The notes under the pieces are model-generated. The model made no database searches. It saw only the letters and a program-made list of their open reading frames with translations, and had not been told where the DNA came from. Positions 15,477 through 16,741 of a DNA stretch of 16,741 nucleotides are shown here, in pieces. How positions within the stretch are numbered: position 1 is the stretch's first letter; each line of letters opens with the position of its first letter. The stretch lies in assembly GCA_964228975.1 (NCBI GenBank), contig CAXRCC010000096.1, positions 1 to 16,741 of the forward strand, given 5' to 3'. The DNA comes from Paraneptunicella sp964228975 (GTDB lineage: Bacteria; Pseudomonadota; Gammaproteobacteria; Enterobacterales; Alteromonadaceae). A program made the position numbers and the translations under genes.

Positions 15477-16741
15477 TAACCGTTTGCTCCTTGTATTAGA
15501 AAAAGCTCTTCAGGGTCGGTACTGGATTGCGGCATGACCTGAGGCTCTGGGGTAAGAGGGTTCGGCTCGGGTCCAGACTTCTTCGCAGGAAGCTCCACCG
15601 ATTTACTGGCTTTGTCGAGCAATTCAACTTTCGGCTCCGACAAGGTTCCGGTAAGCGAGTACTTTAAGTTCGATACCACATTTGCCGAGGTGATCACTTC
15701 ATCAAATGCTAACGCTGCTACCGCTGTTGCAGGATTTACCATCCATGCCAGTAGCACCGGTAAGCTGGAGGTTAAGTTTGGTTGTACTGAAACAGTGTAA
15801 TTTAGCTGCTTGTCGGATAAATCCGTATACCCTTGGATTTTAACCATGGCGGCTGCCCCATCGATTTCAGAATCTTTGGTGTGCATGCGTCCATCATTAA
15901 TTTGGAATGAGCCTTTCATTTTTTTATAGAAGAAGCCTTTAGCGAAGACATCTCTAAAATCGAGCGTAAGCTTTCTGATTAACGACTCCAGGCTTAAGAA
16001 GCTGAAAATGCGCGCCCCTTTGTCGCTCACTTCAGTTAAATAACCATCGCCTAAACGCCAGTTGATATTCCCGTTTAAAGAGGCAATAGTCGGTTGATAC
16101 GGCGCTTGATCCCAACTTAAATCGAAGTCGAGCTTCGCGTCGGAATCCCTCACACCAGATTCATAATCTAACCCGCTTAAAAAGTCACCGAAGTCCTTAC
16201 TGGCGAAATGACCCGTTAAGTGCGTACTGTGGTTTTCGCCATCAATGATCCAATCACCTTTAGCTTCTATCACGCCATCTTTTTTGGTTAACTTCACACT
16301 TTCAATGCGCATTCCATTGTCGGCATGTTTTAAATCTAACTCGACCTGACCTAAGTCAAACCCAGAAACTTGGCACTGTCGGCAGGTAACACGCATAGGT
16401 GGCAAGAGCGAGTAATCAATGCCCTCTTGTTGCTCATCTATGCTGCTCCACTGCGTCATGTTCACAAAGTCCGCGTCAACCATAACGCCTTCTTCGTATA
16501 ACGCTTTCGCTAAGATGGCTTCTGCGCGCAACTGTTCAGCATTAATTTCCATGTGCCAATCTTTCTCAAGATTCTTTGCTACAACATCAACTTCGTTAAA
16601 GGTTTGCCCAGCAAATTCAACTTCATTGGCTTTAATTAAGACCCGTTGAGGCGGCGCTAGAAAACCTGTGTCACCACTATCAGGTAAGCCAGCCAGTAGG
16701 TCTTCAACAAAGTCATACCAAGGATTAAACGCAAGCTTATC
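15476..16741 (-). CDS. yhdP: YhdP, AsmA-like envelope lipid-transport protein (C-terminal part only)
   Basis: YhdP is a very large inner-membrane-anchored AsmA-family protein that, with TamB and YdbH, moves phospholipids to the outer membrane in E. coli. The window holds the last 421 residues; the frame stays open to the right edge, so the ATG at 16552 is an internal methionine and not the start. Recognisable C-terminal family blocks are GARIFSFLSLESLIRKLTLDFRDVF, GFFYKKMKGSFQINDGRMHT, GYTDLSDKQLNYTVSVQPNL, SLPVLLAWMVNPATAVAALAF and NLKYSLTGTLSEPKVE. The tail after about residue 380 is Pro-rich and probably disordered. It is the upstream member of an overlapping operon with the nitrilase gene and tldD. 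Confidence 0.93.
   Translation of the reverse strand, partial: DKLAFNPWYDFVEDLLAGLPDSGDTGFLAPPQRVLIKANEVEFAGQTFNEVDVVAKNLEKDWHMEINAEQLRAEAILAKALYEEGVMVDADFVNMTQWSSIDEQQEGIDYSLLPPMRVTCRQCQVSGFDLGQVELDLKHADNGMRIESVKLTKKDGVIEAKGDWIIDGENHSTHLTGHFASKDFGDFLSGLDYESGVRDSDAKLDFDLSWDQAPYQPTIASLNGNINWRLGDGYLTEVSDKGARIFSFLSLESLIRKLTLDFRDVFAKGFFYKKMKGSFQINDGRMHTKDSEIDGAAAMVKIQGYTDLSDKQLNYTVSVQPNLTSSLPVLLAWMVNPATAVAALAFDEVITSANVVSNLKYSLTGTLSEPKVELLDKASKSVELPAKKSGPEPNPLTPEPQVMPQSSTDPEELFLIQGANG

Noticed and set aside
15476..16552. yhdP as a complete 358-residue gene starting at ATG 16552
   Set aside because: The frame stays open to the window edge with family-like sequence upstream, and YhdP proteins are over 1,000 residues long.
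1..16741. CRISPR arrays, insertion sequences, prophage genes, tRNA or rRNA genes
   Set aside because: No regular repeat-spacer pattern, transposase, integrase, tRNA-like cloverleaf or conserved rRNA sequence was seen; the gene space is filled by identified coding regions.

Overview
The window is a stretch of chromosome from a gammaproteobacterium with moderate GC (mid-40s by eye). ArcA, YhdP, DarP/YjgA and RsmC together are typical of Gammaproteobacteria. The order yhdP - nitrilase - tldD - (lipoprotein) - yjgA <-> pmbA resembles the Pseudomonas/Oceanospirillales arrangement, so a marine Oceanospirillales or Alteromonadales-like organism is the best guess (inference). Nothing looks like a mobile element, prophage, CRISPR array, tRNA or rRNA. 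All genes look intact except the two cut by the window edges.

Layout. Positions 1-594 (-) hold the N-terminal two thirds of mutY, divergent from trmB (727-1443). Then come rsmC (1526-2593), a good promoter at 2636-2664, the overlapping glycogen genes glgC-glgA (2699-5373), and a small cysteine-containing secreted protein of unknown function (5414-5731). A membrane histidine kinase (5866-7485) precedes arcA (7764-8468), which has its own long leader and ends in a perfect 15-bp bidirectional terminator. pmbA/tldE (8573-9904, -) converges on arcA and is divergent from darP/yjgA (9991-10503). Downstream of yjgA is a large lipoprotein built of bacterial Ig-like domains (10531-13044). A region with two inverted repeats separates it from the convergent, overlapping operon yhdP (partial) - nitrilase - tldD on the minus strand (16741 down to 13187).

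How the genes work together. TldD and PmbA/TldE form one heterodimeric metalloprotease, although here they sit on either side of yjgA and the Ig-like gene. GlgC and GlgA catalyse consecutive steps of glycogen synthesis. TrmB and RsmC (RNA methylation) and DarP (50S maturation) are translation-related housekeeping genes. ArcA is a respiratory/redox response regulator. The kinase beside it is not of the ArcB hybrid type, which makes it the most interesting functional question in the window. Most of the window is well-conserved core genome, and I see no convincing undescribed multi-gene system. The less explained parts are the kinase-ArcA pairing and the arcA leader, the Ig-like lipoprotein inserted in a conserved neighbourhood, and the small secreted protein after glgA.
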